Assembly: GCF_000372725.1 (NCBI RefSeq)
Contig: NW_005200378.1
Location: 25,569-89,568 of the forward strand
Direction: 5' to 3'
Origin: Emiliania huxleyi CCMP1516
Lineage: Eukaryota > Haptophyta > Isochrysidales > Noelaerhabdaceae
DNA: 64,000 bases
The position numbers were made by a program, and so were the translations under genes. The notes under the pieces are model-generated. The model made no database searches, was not told the DNA's origin, and saw nothing but the letters and a program-made list of their open reading frames with translations. Below are positions 21,889 through 32,384 of the stretch, one piece after another; position 1 is the stretch's first letter, and every line of letters begins with the position of its first letter.

Positions 21889-23386
21889 TGGACACGGACA
21901 CTACGAGTAACATGTTTTCTTTCTTTTTCTACTCGGAGCCAGTGAGACGAGAATACGCACATCTTACAAGAATACATACTGCCCCCACGGAGTACCTGCA
22001 CTACTCGACGATAATACAAGAAAGAATACGCAGCTTGGAAGTTGCAGACGCCTATAAAGAAAAAACACCCAGCTAAATTTCGGCGGCTAAAAAGCAAAGG
22101 ACGGGCGCTTTTGATCGGCAAAGCAAAGTTGGAGTAACGGCGACCGCGTCGCCACAATGCCAGTCGCCTGTCGAGCAGCCTTGGCGGCGCGCATGCGCCG
22201 CAGGGTTGACCGACAGCCGCGCGCCTCGAGCCTCTCGCTCCACTCGCGGCACGACGCGCGCCGCGCGCCGGTCAGCGCAGCAGGAGTATTGCGACATGCT
22301 GCACAACGCCAGGGATAGCACTGAGAAGCTGGCGCCAGTCGCCCACCAGCATGTCTCAGCACCGGGTGAGGGAGCATGCTGCGCACGCTGAAGCAGCACG
22401 AGGTCACCACCAATCAGGCCCTCACGCCACTGCACGGCCGCCCTCGAGCACCAGCAGCCGCGCTGCGCCATGCTCAAGCTCAGGAGGCCACCCTGCTTCT
22501 CGCAGCTTTCTGCAGCGCAGCGAGCGAGCAGCGCTGCACCAGGCGGACCCATGGCGTGTTCAGCCAGCCGTGAGGCGGAGGCAGGCCGAGTGAGCGCGAG
22601 CCGCGCGGGAGGCCATGCCCCGCGCACCCGCGAGCGAGTGGCACGAAAGAGTGCAAGTCGCGCATGCTTTTGCGTAATGTTGTCCGGTAAATCCTCTCTC
22701 TTTGTAGTCTCTCTCTCTTTGTAAAGGGTGTGGATGCTGGGTTCAACAAAATCGGGGGACGCGACCCACTTCGCCACAGACGGTCCCGCGCCTCGCCGCT
22801 ATGTTTGCGGCACGCCCCGCACCGTCCGCTGTGCCGCGTTTTTTGTCCGGAGTGAAAAGTCCAACGCGCTCGTCGGTGGCGGTGTCCCCCAACCTGCGCC
22901 GCGCTCGGCGAACCTCGACAGCGCTTTCGGTGGCATGCAGCTCTTTGCGACAGAAGCCTGGAGAGCAGCTCCTCTGCTGCTCACACACTCTGCACAGTTG
23001 ACACAGCCTACTGTGCGGCTGCCACAGCTGTGACAGCGATGGGCTCGCCCTCACTGGCCCTGGTAAAACCACGCTACCAGCGCTTGGTCACATCAGCCCT
23101 GGTCATATCCTTCTCCTCTGTTGATGGTAACACTTGTCTACTCGCTGGAGCCGAGCAGGAGGGCTTGCGCTTGGCGCACAACCCCTGTTCAACTCACCCT
23201 CCACACCCCGTACATACATACCATTGTGATCCCCAGCACCTGTACTCCCAGCGCCAGTGTTCGTTTGTGCCCGAGGCGACTTTCTGAAAATCAGTCTAGA
23301 CTCTACCGCGGTGCGCTCTGCGCACATTAGGTGCCAACTGTTACTAATTAGCCAAATTACGCTTCATCACCAAACCCCACCCAAAA
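21889..23386. other. spacer, no supported gene
   Basis: Contains A-rich flank after the retroelement, Ala/Arg-rich frames on both strands at 22070-22780 without family similarity, and repeated CTCTCTCTTTGTA near 22690-22725. It ends about 20 bp before the convergent end of the DEG protease gene. Confidence 0.4.
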
Positions 23387-25303
23387 TCACCGTAACAGCG
23401 CCGCGTCCCTCTCGTTGATCAGCACCGGCTCGGGGATGTTGTGCTGTTGCAGGATCTCCGCCTCCGCGCCGCGCGCCTGCGCAGTGTCGAGGACGAGCAC
23501 GCGGCTCTCCTCGAGGTCGAAGCGGAGCGAGCGCTGGCGGCAGGCGCGGACGAGCTGCGCCAGCTGCGCGAGGCAGAGGATGGGGACGCCGTTGAGCGCC
23601 CGCACCATCGAGTTTGCGAGCAGCGCGCTGTCGTAGCCACGCACGCACTCGTGGCCGAGCAGCTGCGAGAGGAGGACCACCTTTCGGGCGAGGCGGAGCG
23701 GCTGGAGAGTCGCGCCCCTCGCGGATGGCGAGCACCAGAGCAGGGAAGGGGGAGGGGGGCGTGACCCGCCTGCTCGCCGCGCTGCGCTTTGGAGCCGTTG
23801 AGCGCCTTGGCGACGAGGGAGACGGGCGCCCGCCGCTCCCACGCCTTTCCCCACTCGTGCTGCAGGTAGGGCTGCGAGAGCGCAGTGAAGACGGCGCCGC
23901 CGCAGACGACGTACGAGGGACGCTCCTCGTGCAGGTGCAGCGGCACCAGCGGGTGGTGGCAGCCGAGCGGCAGCCGCACCTGCCGCTCGGCGCCGCCCCG
24001 CAGCACGTGCGCGGCGATCGAGTCGCCCACAAAGTGGCGGAGCAGCAGCGCGTCGAACGAGACGCGCTGCGAGCGGCACGAGGCGCCGCCGCGAACCTCG
24101 GCCGCTGGCTCGAACGGGACGGTGCCGTCGTCGGCGATCGGCTGCCCTCCGAGGCGGAGCACCACGTCTCCCTCGCGGAGCACGCCGCTCGCAGCGCCGG
24201 TGGGGTACACCTCGCCGACGTACACGCCCGACCGCCCCTCCCCCAGCTTGAGGTGCGAGCGCAGCGCCGGGCTCTCCACCGGCTGCCACGAGAAGCCGAG
24301 CGAGCACCAGCGCGTGTACTCTCCGTGCGAGCGGAGGTCGTCGAGGAAGCGGGCCACCACCGCGGCCGGGATCAGGTAGCCGATGTTCTCCGCGTCGTCC
24401 AGCGTCTCAAACGCGATGCCGACGCAGCGCCCCGCCTTGAGTGCGGGCCCGCCCGAGTTGCCTGCGACGGCGGCGTGCCCGGCTGAGCGCCGCCGTCCGC
24501 GCGGGACAGGAAGGGCACGCCACCTCTCGGGCCATCTCGGGCCGTCTCGCGCCCCTCGAGGGAATCTCGGAAGAGCGGCGGGGGGAGAGGACGGGCACGC
24601 CTGCGTTGATCGCCGCGTCGATCTGCAGCGTGAGGAAGCGCTCGCTCGAGTGCGAGTACGCCTGCACGTCGACACGAGAGACGACGCCGACCGTCACGCT
24701 CAGGTTGTCCCCTCCGGTGGGGTAGCCGACCACCGTGACCGGGTCTTGGAGCCGCGCCGTGTGCCCGAGCTGCAGCGGCTCCGGGAGGTCGTCGTAAAAG
24801 GCCGGGTCCTCCACCACCAGGACGGCCACGTCGCACTCGTGGCCGATGTGCAGCACCTTGGCCACGTGCTTGACTGGCGAGCCGTGCTTGCGAACGCGCA
24901 CGGTGACGCTGTGCGCGACGCTGTGCGCGTTCGTGAGGATGATGATGCCCCTGGCCGGGAAGATTTGCTCATCGCGCAAGATGAAGCCGGAGCTGGTGGA
25001 TTCCTGCTGCCTCTTCATCTGCCAGGGTTGCGCAAAGTTTGGACGCACTGAGGTGCAGTACACCTTGAGCACGCACGAGAGCGCTGTGCCGGTCTCCTGC
25101 GGCCGGGCCGTGGCGGCCGCGGCGTCGTCGTCCGACTCCTCCTGAGCCGCGGTCGCGGACAGACTCGCGCTCGCAGCGCTCGCAGCACACGCCTTGCCAG
25201 GCCCGCCTTTGCTTCGTGAGCCCGCGGCGCGGCCCTGGCTCTGCTCCGACCTCGCGCTGGAGCGAGTGCGCGCGCTCGCTCGCTCTCTCTTGCGCGGAGG
25301 CAT
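23387..25303 (-). CDS. DEG/HtrA-type serine protease with PDZ domains
   Basis: Three exons (25303-24601, 24461-23770, 23701-23387) add up to 569 residues. The trypsin-like domain shows the catalytic triad: His127 in ILTNAHSVAHS, Asp158 in ECDVAVLVVED, and Ser237 in GNSGGPAL, whose motif is completed only by splicing. A PDZ domain follows (GVYVGEVYPTGAASGVLREG, then DVVLRLGGQPIADDG), and the C-terminal exon (LSQLLGHECVRGYDSALLAN and NGVPILCLAQLAQLV) matches the second PDZ of plant/algal DEG2/DEG9-like proteases. Both introns start with GC and end in AG; intron 1 (24600-24462) lies between direct repeats CGCAGGC. The N-terminus is Arg/Ser-rich and basic (MPPRKRERASARTRSSARSE), not a signal peptide, so a nuclear or nucleolar DEG9-like location is more likely than plastid. 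TATATAT abuts the ATG. Confidence 0.9.
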
Positions 25304-27534
25304 ATATATCTGTCACCACGACCACTCCGCGGGCCAGAGAGAAGCGATGCACCAAGGGGACCCCAGCGCCAGCATCATCCGTGGAGGTACAAGTGTTCGA
25401 AGAGAGAGTGGACCTGAGCAACGATATGACTTGGCGGCAAATGATCGCAGTGGGCGTCAGAAGAGTCGTCCTCGCGCGAGCGGTCTCGGGCACCGCACCC
25501 GTGCTGCCACAAAGCACAATGTGCTGCCACAAAGCACCACTAGCGATTTCGCGCGGAGGGCGTAGTGAAGTGCTGGGGCGCTCACTGTGTGTTATTCGGG
25601 TGGGGATCCATCAGTGGTAAGCGGCTTTAGTCACAGATCCAAGCTCAGACGTCACACCAACTCTGGGGGGAGGCGGGGGCCCCCGGAGGCACCGTGCGCC
25701 GCGCCGCAGTGCGGAAACGGGGCCCCGGCTCCGCTAGTCTCAGCTAGCACCAACTTCCCGATTCAGCTAGGTTAATCAGAGGGCAGATTTGGAGAGATCT
25801 CGAGGAGTACACACAGATAGACCCTCCAATCATGAGAAACCTCCAACCTGATCGGTCGTACTGACCGCCGACAGATCACTCCAGACAGCAGACAGGCCGA
25901 CGTCTGCACGCGGCCGGCCGGGCGAGAGGCTTGACACGATCCGACCCTGCGACCCTGACGCTGCTGCTCTAGCTATCAGACATGCACTGCTGACTGCTGC
26001 CACAATGTGTGACCTGTGCTGGCCCACTTGGCGGCCTTCCCGGTCAGTGGTGAGGCGCAGTTCAGAGCTGTCGATGGCGCGATGCCGCACTGGTCCCACA
26101 TTGGTGACACGAGACCACCACGTTTGCCGGTCCAAGGGAGAGGCACTGGCGCTGTCCTGAGAAAGTGCATGGTCCCTCTTGACTGCCCATGCGCGCGAGG
26201 CTGTGTAGGCATAGCCTCGAGAGTGCCAGCAGCCAGTCGCCGAGGCAGTTTGTGACGCGCATTGCGTCAGAAGCGTGCACGCGCTGGAAGGACCCTATTC
26301 CTACTGGCCGTACGATCAGGTCGTCACGGAATGGTGGATACTAAGGCCGCGAGCTATGCAGGTGGTCAATTGTGCAGCAGGGCACGGTCAGCAGCGCCGA
26401 CAGGCTGTCGCAAGGCGTGATAGCATGGCCGCAAGTACGGCGACTTCCTTTGAAAACAAGTAAAAATCGCGCAAAAAAAGAAAAAAAAGTCCCAGGGAGA
26501 TGATGGAGAGGGGGGACGAAACTGCTCGATCTACCCTCTGGGGTCCCTCAGCAGCGTGCACCTCGATCCTGTACCGTGTTTGTTAGGACCCCCCCCCAGG
26601 AACACACCAGTGAGGGAGGGCGAGACGATCGAGGGGTCCCGTACCATGCGGAATCGACCCTATCCAGTGCTCAAGTGCTCAACAAGAACTTGGAGCACTT
26701 TGAGTGCAGTCATTAGCCTCACATCCAGGGCCGGGGGGCTAAGAAGCACACCCAGCGGGCCGGATGATCGGGATCGGGAAGAACCCTTTTTTTTCCGCGT
26801 CGCCCATAAAAAGAAAGAAAGAAAACAGACAACCCACAAGGGAGGGATGGGAGGACGGCACGCCGCCACCACACAGCCACATGGATTTTAAGTACCCAAA
26901 ATCGCCCCGCGCAGCGCGACTCGGATTTTCTTTATCAGACAGACAGACAAAATAACCTCCAACCCCCTCAGTCTCTAAAATAAAATATTCTTAGCTTCAA
27001 GCCCCCCTCCGAGACTAGGGACAGTCACCATCCGTACACAGGAGAGATGGGAGTGCGCCTCGCCCCCACTTGCCCTGACTACACAGGATAGCATGCCCCG
27101 ATAACGGCGACACATAGTGGGGGACACTGCGCAAGGAGGGGGTGCGAAGGCTCATTGGGGTACTAGGTGGGACCATGAGGGGGGGTGGGCGGGGTCCTGT
27201 GGGGGTGAAATGTTGCGCGGCGAATTCGAACCTACCCCCTCGCCGCGCCGATCCTCACGCGGAGGGAATCAGTTAGAATTCTTTATCCAAGTTAGTGTGA
27301 GTGCGCGCCAGTCCCGTGCCCAGTGTTGTGCGAGGGAGTTTGGTTGTAAAATTGTTTAAATTCTTTATCCAAGGGAGGCCTTTGCTTGGCCGATCGGTCG
27401 TCGGCTATCCGTGCTTGCTGTGCCCCTGCGTGGTGTGTTTCAAGTTCTTACAACCCAAGGTGATAGAGGGCCAAAAGATCGATTGCGCTCTTGCCGATCC
27501 GCACCTACCTAGGCTCTTGGGTATGTATGTATGT
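25304..27534. other. repeat-rich spacer
   Basis: No supported gene. Holds a dispersed repeat (about 26690-26850: ...GTGCAGTCATTAGCCTCACA... then GAAAGAAAGAAAACAGACAA) that recurs near 61240-61390, and two copies of AATTCTTTATCCAAG at 27277 and 27358. Confidence 0.5.
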
Positions 27535-27775
27535 AGGAAGGTTAAGAACAGTCAGGCTCGGACTGGACACCAACGCGGTATGGGTGGACGCACGCAAGAC
27601 AGATGATGACGACACGCACGAGCGACACCACAGACACAAACAAGCTCACAAGACACACAGCCAGCGTGGCTGCCACACATCCTGAGTGGGCGTACACGTC
27701 ACTCAGGCCACGTCCCCCCTGTCGCCCCCCCCAGCACTCCAAGGTGCCAAGAGACAAACAACAGCTTGGCGCGCC
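27535..27775 (+). repeat. ~0.24-kb dispersed repeat, copy 1
   Basis: Nearly the same sequence, in the same orientation, occurs at 52076-52320. Shared landmarks are GGCTCGGACTGGACACCAAC, GATGATGACGACACGCACGA and CAGCACTCCAAGGTGCCAAG. Interior has no frame of note. It ends about 75 bp before the membrane-protein gene and may supply part of its promoter. Confidence 0.85.
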
Positions 27776-27851
27776 CCAGCTCTTCACAACGACCTGGTTA
27801 TCCGGCTCCTTGCGTGGCCGAATCGGCTTGGCCGATCGGTAGCCGGCCGCG

Positions 27852-28352
27852 ATGGACGAGGAGGCGCTGACACCCAGCCCAGAGGCCCTCGAAAAGGGCA
27901 GATCTGGCGAGCCCTACGAGATGCCCGCCCAGGACCGTGCGCTCATGCTCGTCCTGGCCATTGCAGCGCTCGTGATGCCAGTCTTTGGCGTTCTCAGTGT
28001 CACGCAGACAGACTGCGACGCCATCATGCGCTCGTTCTCCGCGTTCATGATCACCTTTGGCCTCGTCCAAGTCGTAAAGTCGTTCCTGGCTTTCGTGTTC
28101 AAGGTGCCCTTTGAGCCAAGCAAGCAGCAAAAGAACTTGCCGACGAAATGCGTGAGCGCGCTCGGCCTGCTCTCCATCGCTATGGCCGTCTGGGGCGTGG
28201 CTATCACTGCGCCCAGAGTGGGAGAGCTGCCCAGTGACGAGTGCTCCGCAATGTACTTCTACACCGCGTTCATCACAGCAGCAGCGAATCTCGCCATTCC
28301 TCTCGCTATAGCCATCGGCTTCTGTGTTGCGATGGCCCTGCGCAAGACCTGA
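27852..28352 (+). CDS. four-helix membrane protein, unknown
   Basis: A 166-residue single-exon protein with four hydrophobic segments at about 29-50, 63-83, 99-119 and 136-162, acidic N-terminus (MDEEALTPSP) and basic C-terminus (MALRKT). Two loops carry Cys (TQTDCDAIMR and SDECSAMYFY), which could pair on the lumenal side. It has ordinary codon use and a clean start and stop, so it is likely a real gene. No family is recognised; tetraspanin-like topology without the CCG signature. Confidence 0.7.
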   Translation: MDEEALTPSPEALEKGRSGEPYEMPAQDRALMLVLAIAALVMPVFGVLSVTQTDCDAIMRSFSAFMITFGLVQVVKSFLAFVFKVPFEPSKQQKNLPTKCVSALGLLSIAMAVWGVAITAPRVGELPSDECSAMYFYTAFITAAANLAIPLAIAIGFCVAMALRKT

Positions 28353-28750
28353 GTCGGTGTGCGTGTGCCGTTCCGACTCAGCGCCCGGTGCACTAGATGT
28401 GGTAGTTCTAGCTAGTTTATAGATCGTTTGAGGCGAGGGGGAGACTAAAAAGGGAGGCCAACTCCGTGGCGTTGGCCCACCCCGCGCCCGCCGCGCGCGT
28501 GCAGCGGTTGGCCAAAACCGAAAACGCAAAAGCCGGATCTAGCCCGGATCTCGTGCCCCAGCCGGGAAGAACGAGAGAGCACTGCCACCCCACCACCTCA
28601 GTGCCCCCCCGATCCTAGTCAGCGCGGCGAGACGTGTGTACCCCTTCATGACCACCAGCCTGCCCGCCTCCGCGGTGGCCACACGACCGCGGCCTCGTCG
28701 CGGCCCTCGTTCGTCCCACTGGCTGTTGGCCCGTCCCTGCGTTGCCTGCG
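28353..28750. other. 3' spacer between convergent genes
   Basis: About 400 bp with no recognised element. The genes at 27852 (plus) and 29587 (minus) converge here. Confidence 0.4.
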
Positions 28751-29587
28751 TTATCCCTCCTCCTCCGCGACTCCCTCAAGGCCGGCCGGGCCTCCTTCCA
28801 CCCAGTGAAGAGCTTCCTCAGCCACTCGATGTTGTTCCTCCCTCTTCATTATGCGCGCCGTAGCCTCATCATTGAGCTGGATCCACCTCTGCACCGCTCC
28901 CGTCGCCGCCTCGGCCACGACTTGCAAGTTCCTCGTGACCCCGGCGCCAAGGTCCCTCCGACTCTTCTCCGAGAGATCATCTACCAGCGCCGGCAACACC
29001 CCCCCGACGGCTGGTGCTAGTGCATCGTACCCGTCCTCATCCAGCACCCTATAGCGTGAGCCCTTCAGCGCAGCGACATGCGCCATCCTCAGCGTCTTCA
29101 GCGTATCCTTGGAGTCGGGTGCCGCCTGGGCTACTTTGCTGATCGCCGTCCCCGTTTGCGCTCGCGCTACTCTGAGGAACCATCTGGCCTGCTCCCTATT
29201 CCCCAGGCAGGCGCCGCTTAGCGAGTGCGCCATCGTCGCTCTAGGCGGGTTCTCATCTTCCTCGGTCCATTGCTGTGCGGCTTTCCGCACGATCGGACAC
29301 AGCGGGTCTCGCTTTAGTGCCGCCCTCCTCGCCGCGTCCCTCGCGGCCTTACAGACGAGGCAGCCCCTGAGTTCGCTCCTCGTGGCGGCGCCCGGGGTCT
29401 CTCTCCCCGCCTCTCCCCGCATGATCCTCTCGTGGTGCGCTCCGTGTGGCACCCCCGCCTGCTGCCGCACCCGCGCTCCCATGACGGTCTTTGTCACCAC
29501 GTTATGATCATCCACAGGTACTGCTGGTAGAGTCCTACTGGTTTTAAGAATTTCATGTGCTTGCGCGCGTACGCACATGGGGCGCAC
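28751..29587 (-). CDS. hypothetical protein, possibly from a mobile element
   Basis: A 278-residue frame with protein-like composition in its C-terminal 200 residues: RSELRGCLVCKAARDAARRA, KRDPLCPIVRKAAQQWTEED, AHVAALKGSRYRVLDEDGYD and a helical tail (MKREEQHRVAEEALHWVEGG). The CxxC followed by a later Cys may bind zinc, a layout seen in tails of some transposon proteins, but no reverse transcriptase or transposase core is visible. The first ~60 residues are less convincing, so translation may begin at an internal Met or an upstream exon may exist. Function not assigned. Confidence 0.45.
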   Translation of the reverse strand: MRPMCVRAQAHEILKTSRTLPAVPVDDHNVVTKTVMGARVRQQAGVPHGAHHERIMRGEAGRETPGAATRSELRGCLVCKAARDAARRAALKRDPLCPIVRKAAQQWTEEDENPPRATMAHSLSGACLGNREQARWFLRVARAQTGTAISKVAQAAPDSKDTLKTLRMAHVAALKGSRYRVLDEDGYDALAPAVGGVLPALVDDLSEKSRRDLGAGVTRNLQVVAEAATGAVQRWIQLNDEATARIMKREEQHRVAEEALHWVEGGPAGLEGVAEEEG

Positions 29588-30710
29588 GACGGATCAGTCT
29601 GCGCCTGTGGACTGAGCCGCACCACACGGTGGGAGCGCTGGCTGTGCACGGCACATGGGGTCGGTCGACGGTCGGTGTGACGTGTGTGCGCGTGCGCGAG
29701 AGAGAGATGTGGTGTGTTTGACTCGCTCGGTGCCGCGAGCGAGAGGGGAGGGCGAGACGCCGCGCTGGGTATTAATCAGAGTGTTAGTCAAATAATCCTC
29801 GCACACCACGACTCGCGCATACACCACGACTCGACCCACAGGGAGAGTGCGTGCGCTGCGACGGACCCAGCCAGCACCGGCAGTGCGGACACAGTGCGAG
29901 TTGCGATGACTACCGACGCACAAGCACATCACGCGACGTAGTCTGCAACACCGCGCGGCTGGACATCACACACTTCACCGGTAGGACTCACTGGGTCGGA
30001 CACGCGCGCCGTGCAGCGGCAACCGAAGATACCGAGAAGCCCGCCCGAAGCTCCGAACCATGTGCTGTGGTCGCTGCCACGCCAACCGCGCGGCCGGCCC
30101 GGGCGCAAGCCGTGACGACTGATCGCGGCGGCAGCGCCGCGCGCCCTCGTGCCGCGGTGCGCGCCGCTCGCGCCGCGCCAAGGGAGGTCTTCAGCCTGCG
30201 GCGCGCTCACCCGCAGCGCTGCCGGGCGTGCCCATAAAAATGCGCCGCCTCTGGACGTCTCTGCCGCCTCCAAGGCGACCGACGCCACGAGTGATATGCG
30301 CGACGCCACCGTGAGACGTCTGGACGGCTCGCTGCGACCTCAAGGCCAGCCTCGCCGCCCGCCGTGAGCGCCAAAAAAGCGTCAACCGCGCAACCGCGCA
30401 ACCGAGAGAGAGCCGCCGAGACGCTTCAGCGATCCGCCAGGAGCCGGGCCGAGGCCTGTCCGAAGCCGCATGCCGCTCGAGTCGGTCGCCTGGAGCACCC
30501 TGGGAGGCGCCCGTCGAAGCCACAGGGGCTGTGCTGGCGGCGCGGATCAGCCCCCCCACTCGTATTGTTCTCCCTGGCGTGCGCGAGTCGCTCGTCCTAG
30601 GGAGCGAACTAGTGCGAGTCACTAGTGTACTCGAATGCAAGCGAAGGGTAGCTCTCGTCTGCTGCTGCTGCTGCTGCTGTTGCTCTCGCTACTGCTGTTG
30701 CTATTGAAGC
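29588..30710. other. spacer, no supported gene
   Basis: GC-bias frames on both strands at 29850-30640; a GCT/CTG trinucleotide run at 30658-30680 just before the foldback element. Confidence 0.4.
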
Positions 30711-31891
30711 TGAGGGCCCAACTTCAGAATCGTGCTTTTTGGGTTGGGTTGGGTTGTTGGCCCGGGTTGGGTTGGTCCGTGAGGTTGGGTCGTCGGCGCG
30801 AATGGTGAGGTCTCGACCGCCGCCGCTCACGCCAGCGGACGGCCACCATCGGTGTTTTTGGCTTCGCCACCGTCCAAAGCGTGCGCCATGCGCTCGCCGG
30901 CATCGAGCGAGCAACGTGATCGACCGAGCGGCTTGCTGTGTGGTCGCCTTCTTGTGGCTCTCGTCGAGAGCGTTTTGCGTCCCGGCGGGTGGGAGAATGT
31001 GTGTCGTTGATGTGTCACTGTGTGCGTCACATCGATGTGGATAACAAGCACGGTCGATCCGTCAAAGCGATACACTCGTTCCTATCACGCTGGAAGGCTT
31101 GCATGGAGCTCTGCGCCGGCACACAGAAGAGCCGTGCGGCAAGAGAAGAGCTCGATGGGGAGCGAGAACCGTCAGATTTTCAGGTGTAACCTGAAGTCCG
31201 TCGCGATGCACTCAATCCCTCCCGAGCGAAAGCCTGTGGCTCTCTCGAACTCGTCGATATATTGCGGATAAACTGCTCTTCCCGCATAGCTTGCAGAGTC
31301 AGAGGCGCAGAAAGGCTGCGAGTGCTCGACGAGTCTTGCGAGCTGCGCGGTCAAACCTGGGGGGAACTGACCGCATCAAGGCGGACTTCCGAAACCTGGG
31401 TGAGCACCTCTGACGGTTCTCGCTCCCCATCGAGCTCTTCTCTTGCCGCACGGCTCTTGCTGTGTGCCGGCACAGAGCTCCGTGCCAGCCTTCCAGCGTG
31501 ATAGGAACGAGTGCATCGCTTCGACGGATCGACCGTGCTTGTTATCAAGACCGATGTGACGCACACAGTGACACATCAGACGACACATATTCTCCCACCC
31601 GCCGGGACGCAAAACGCTCTCGACGAGAGTCACAAGAAGGCGTCCACACAGCAAGCCGCTCGGTCGATCACGTTGCTCGCTCGATGCCGGCGAGCGCATG
31701 GCGCACGCCTTGGACGGTGGCGAAGCCAAAAACACCGATGGTGGCCGTCCGCTGGCGTGAGCGGCGGCGGTCGAGACCTCACCATTCGCGCCGACGACCC
31801 AACTCACGCCGGACCAACCCAACCCGGGCCAACAACCCAACCCAACACGAAACAACCCAACTCAAAGCACGATTCTGAAGTTGGGCCCTCA
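30711..31891. repeat. large foldback inverted repeat (465/483-bp arms, ~233-bp loop)
   Basis: The left arm 30711-31175 is matched by the reverse complement of 31409-31891, with small indels and scattered substitutions. Outer ends read TGAGGGCCCAACTTCAGAAT on the left and its complement on the right. Near the ends are TTGGGTTGGGTTG repeats. The loop (31176-31408) has no recognised gene. This is the layout of a foldback-type transposon, or of a locus able to make long double-stranded RNA. Confidence 0.9.
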
Positions 31892-32384
31892 AGCTGCTGT
31901 CTAGTCGCTACGCAATTGTCGCTGTCTGTTAGCTACGGTTGCTGTGCTAACGTGCGCATCGTGTTCACGCACACCGCACCACTTTCCGCCCGGAAGGATA
32001 GGAGTGGTGCATTCGGGTGCGCATCGTGTTCACGCACGTGTGTGTGCTACCGCAGAGTGGCCTGGAGGCGACAGATTGCTTCGTAGAAGCGCTCCTATGC
32101 CTTATCCCCGGGAGGTGTCGCAGCGTGCGAGCGGTCGTCGTCGCTCCGAGCTGGCCAAGCGTATTGGCGGGTCGCCTCACGCTTGACCTGCTGGAGTACC
32201 GTTCGCACGCCGCCCCGGGGTGGCGGGGTGGTGGTCCCTGCGAGACCACCCGACGCCGTGACTCACGGGAGGGGCAGCCAAGCCCTCCACGTGCTCCACG
32301 ACGCCACCCGCCTACTAGCGTTTCGTGTGAGCTACGGGCGGCGTGCAGGCTCGCTGAGTGAGCGCATCTCGCTGAGGCAGCTGT
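31892..32384. other. spacer with short direct duplication
   Basis: GTGCGCATCGTGTTCACGCA occurs twice (about 31951 and 32019). No gene recognised. Confidence 0.45.
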
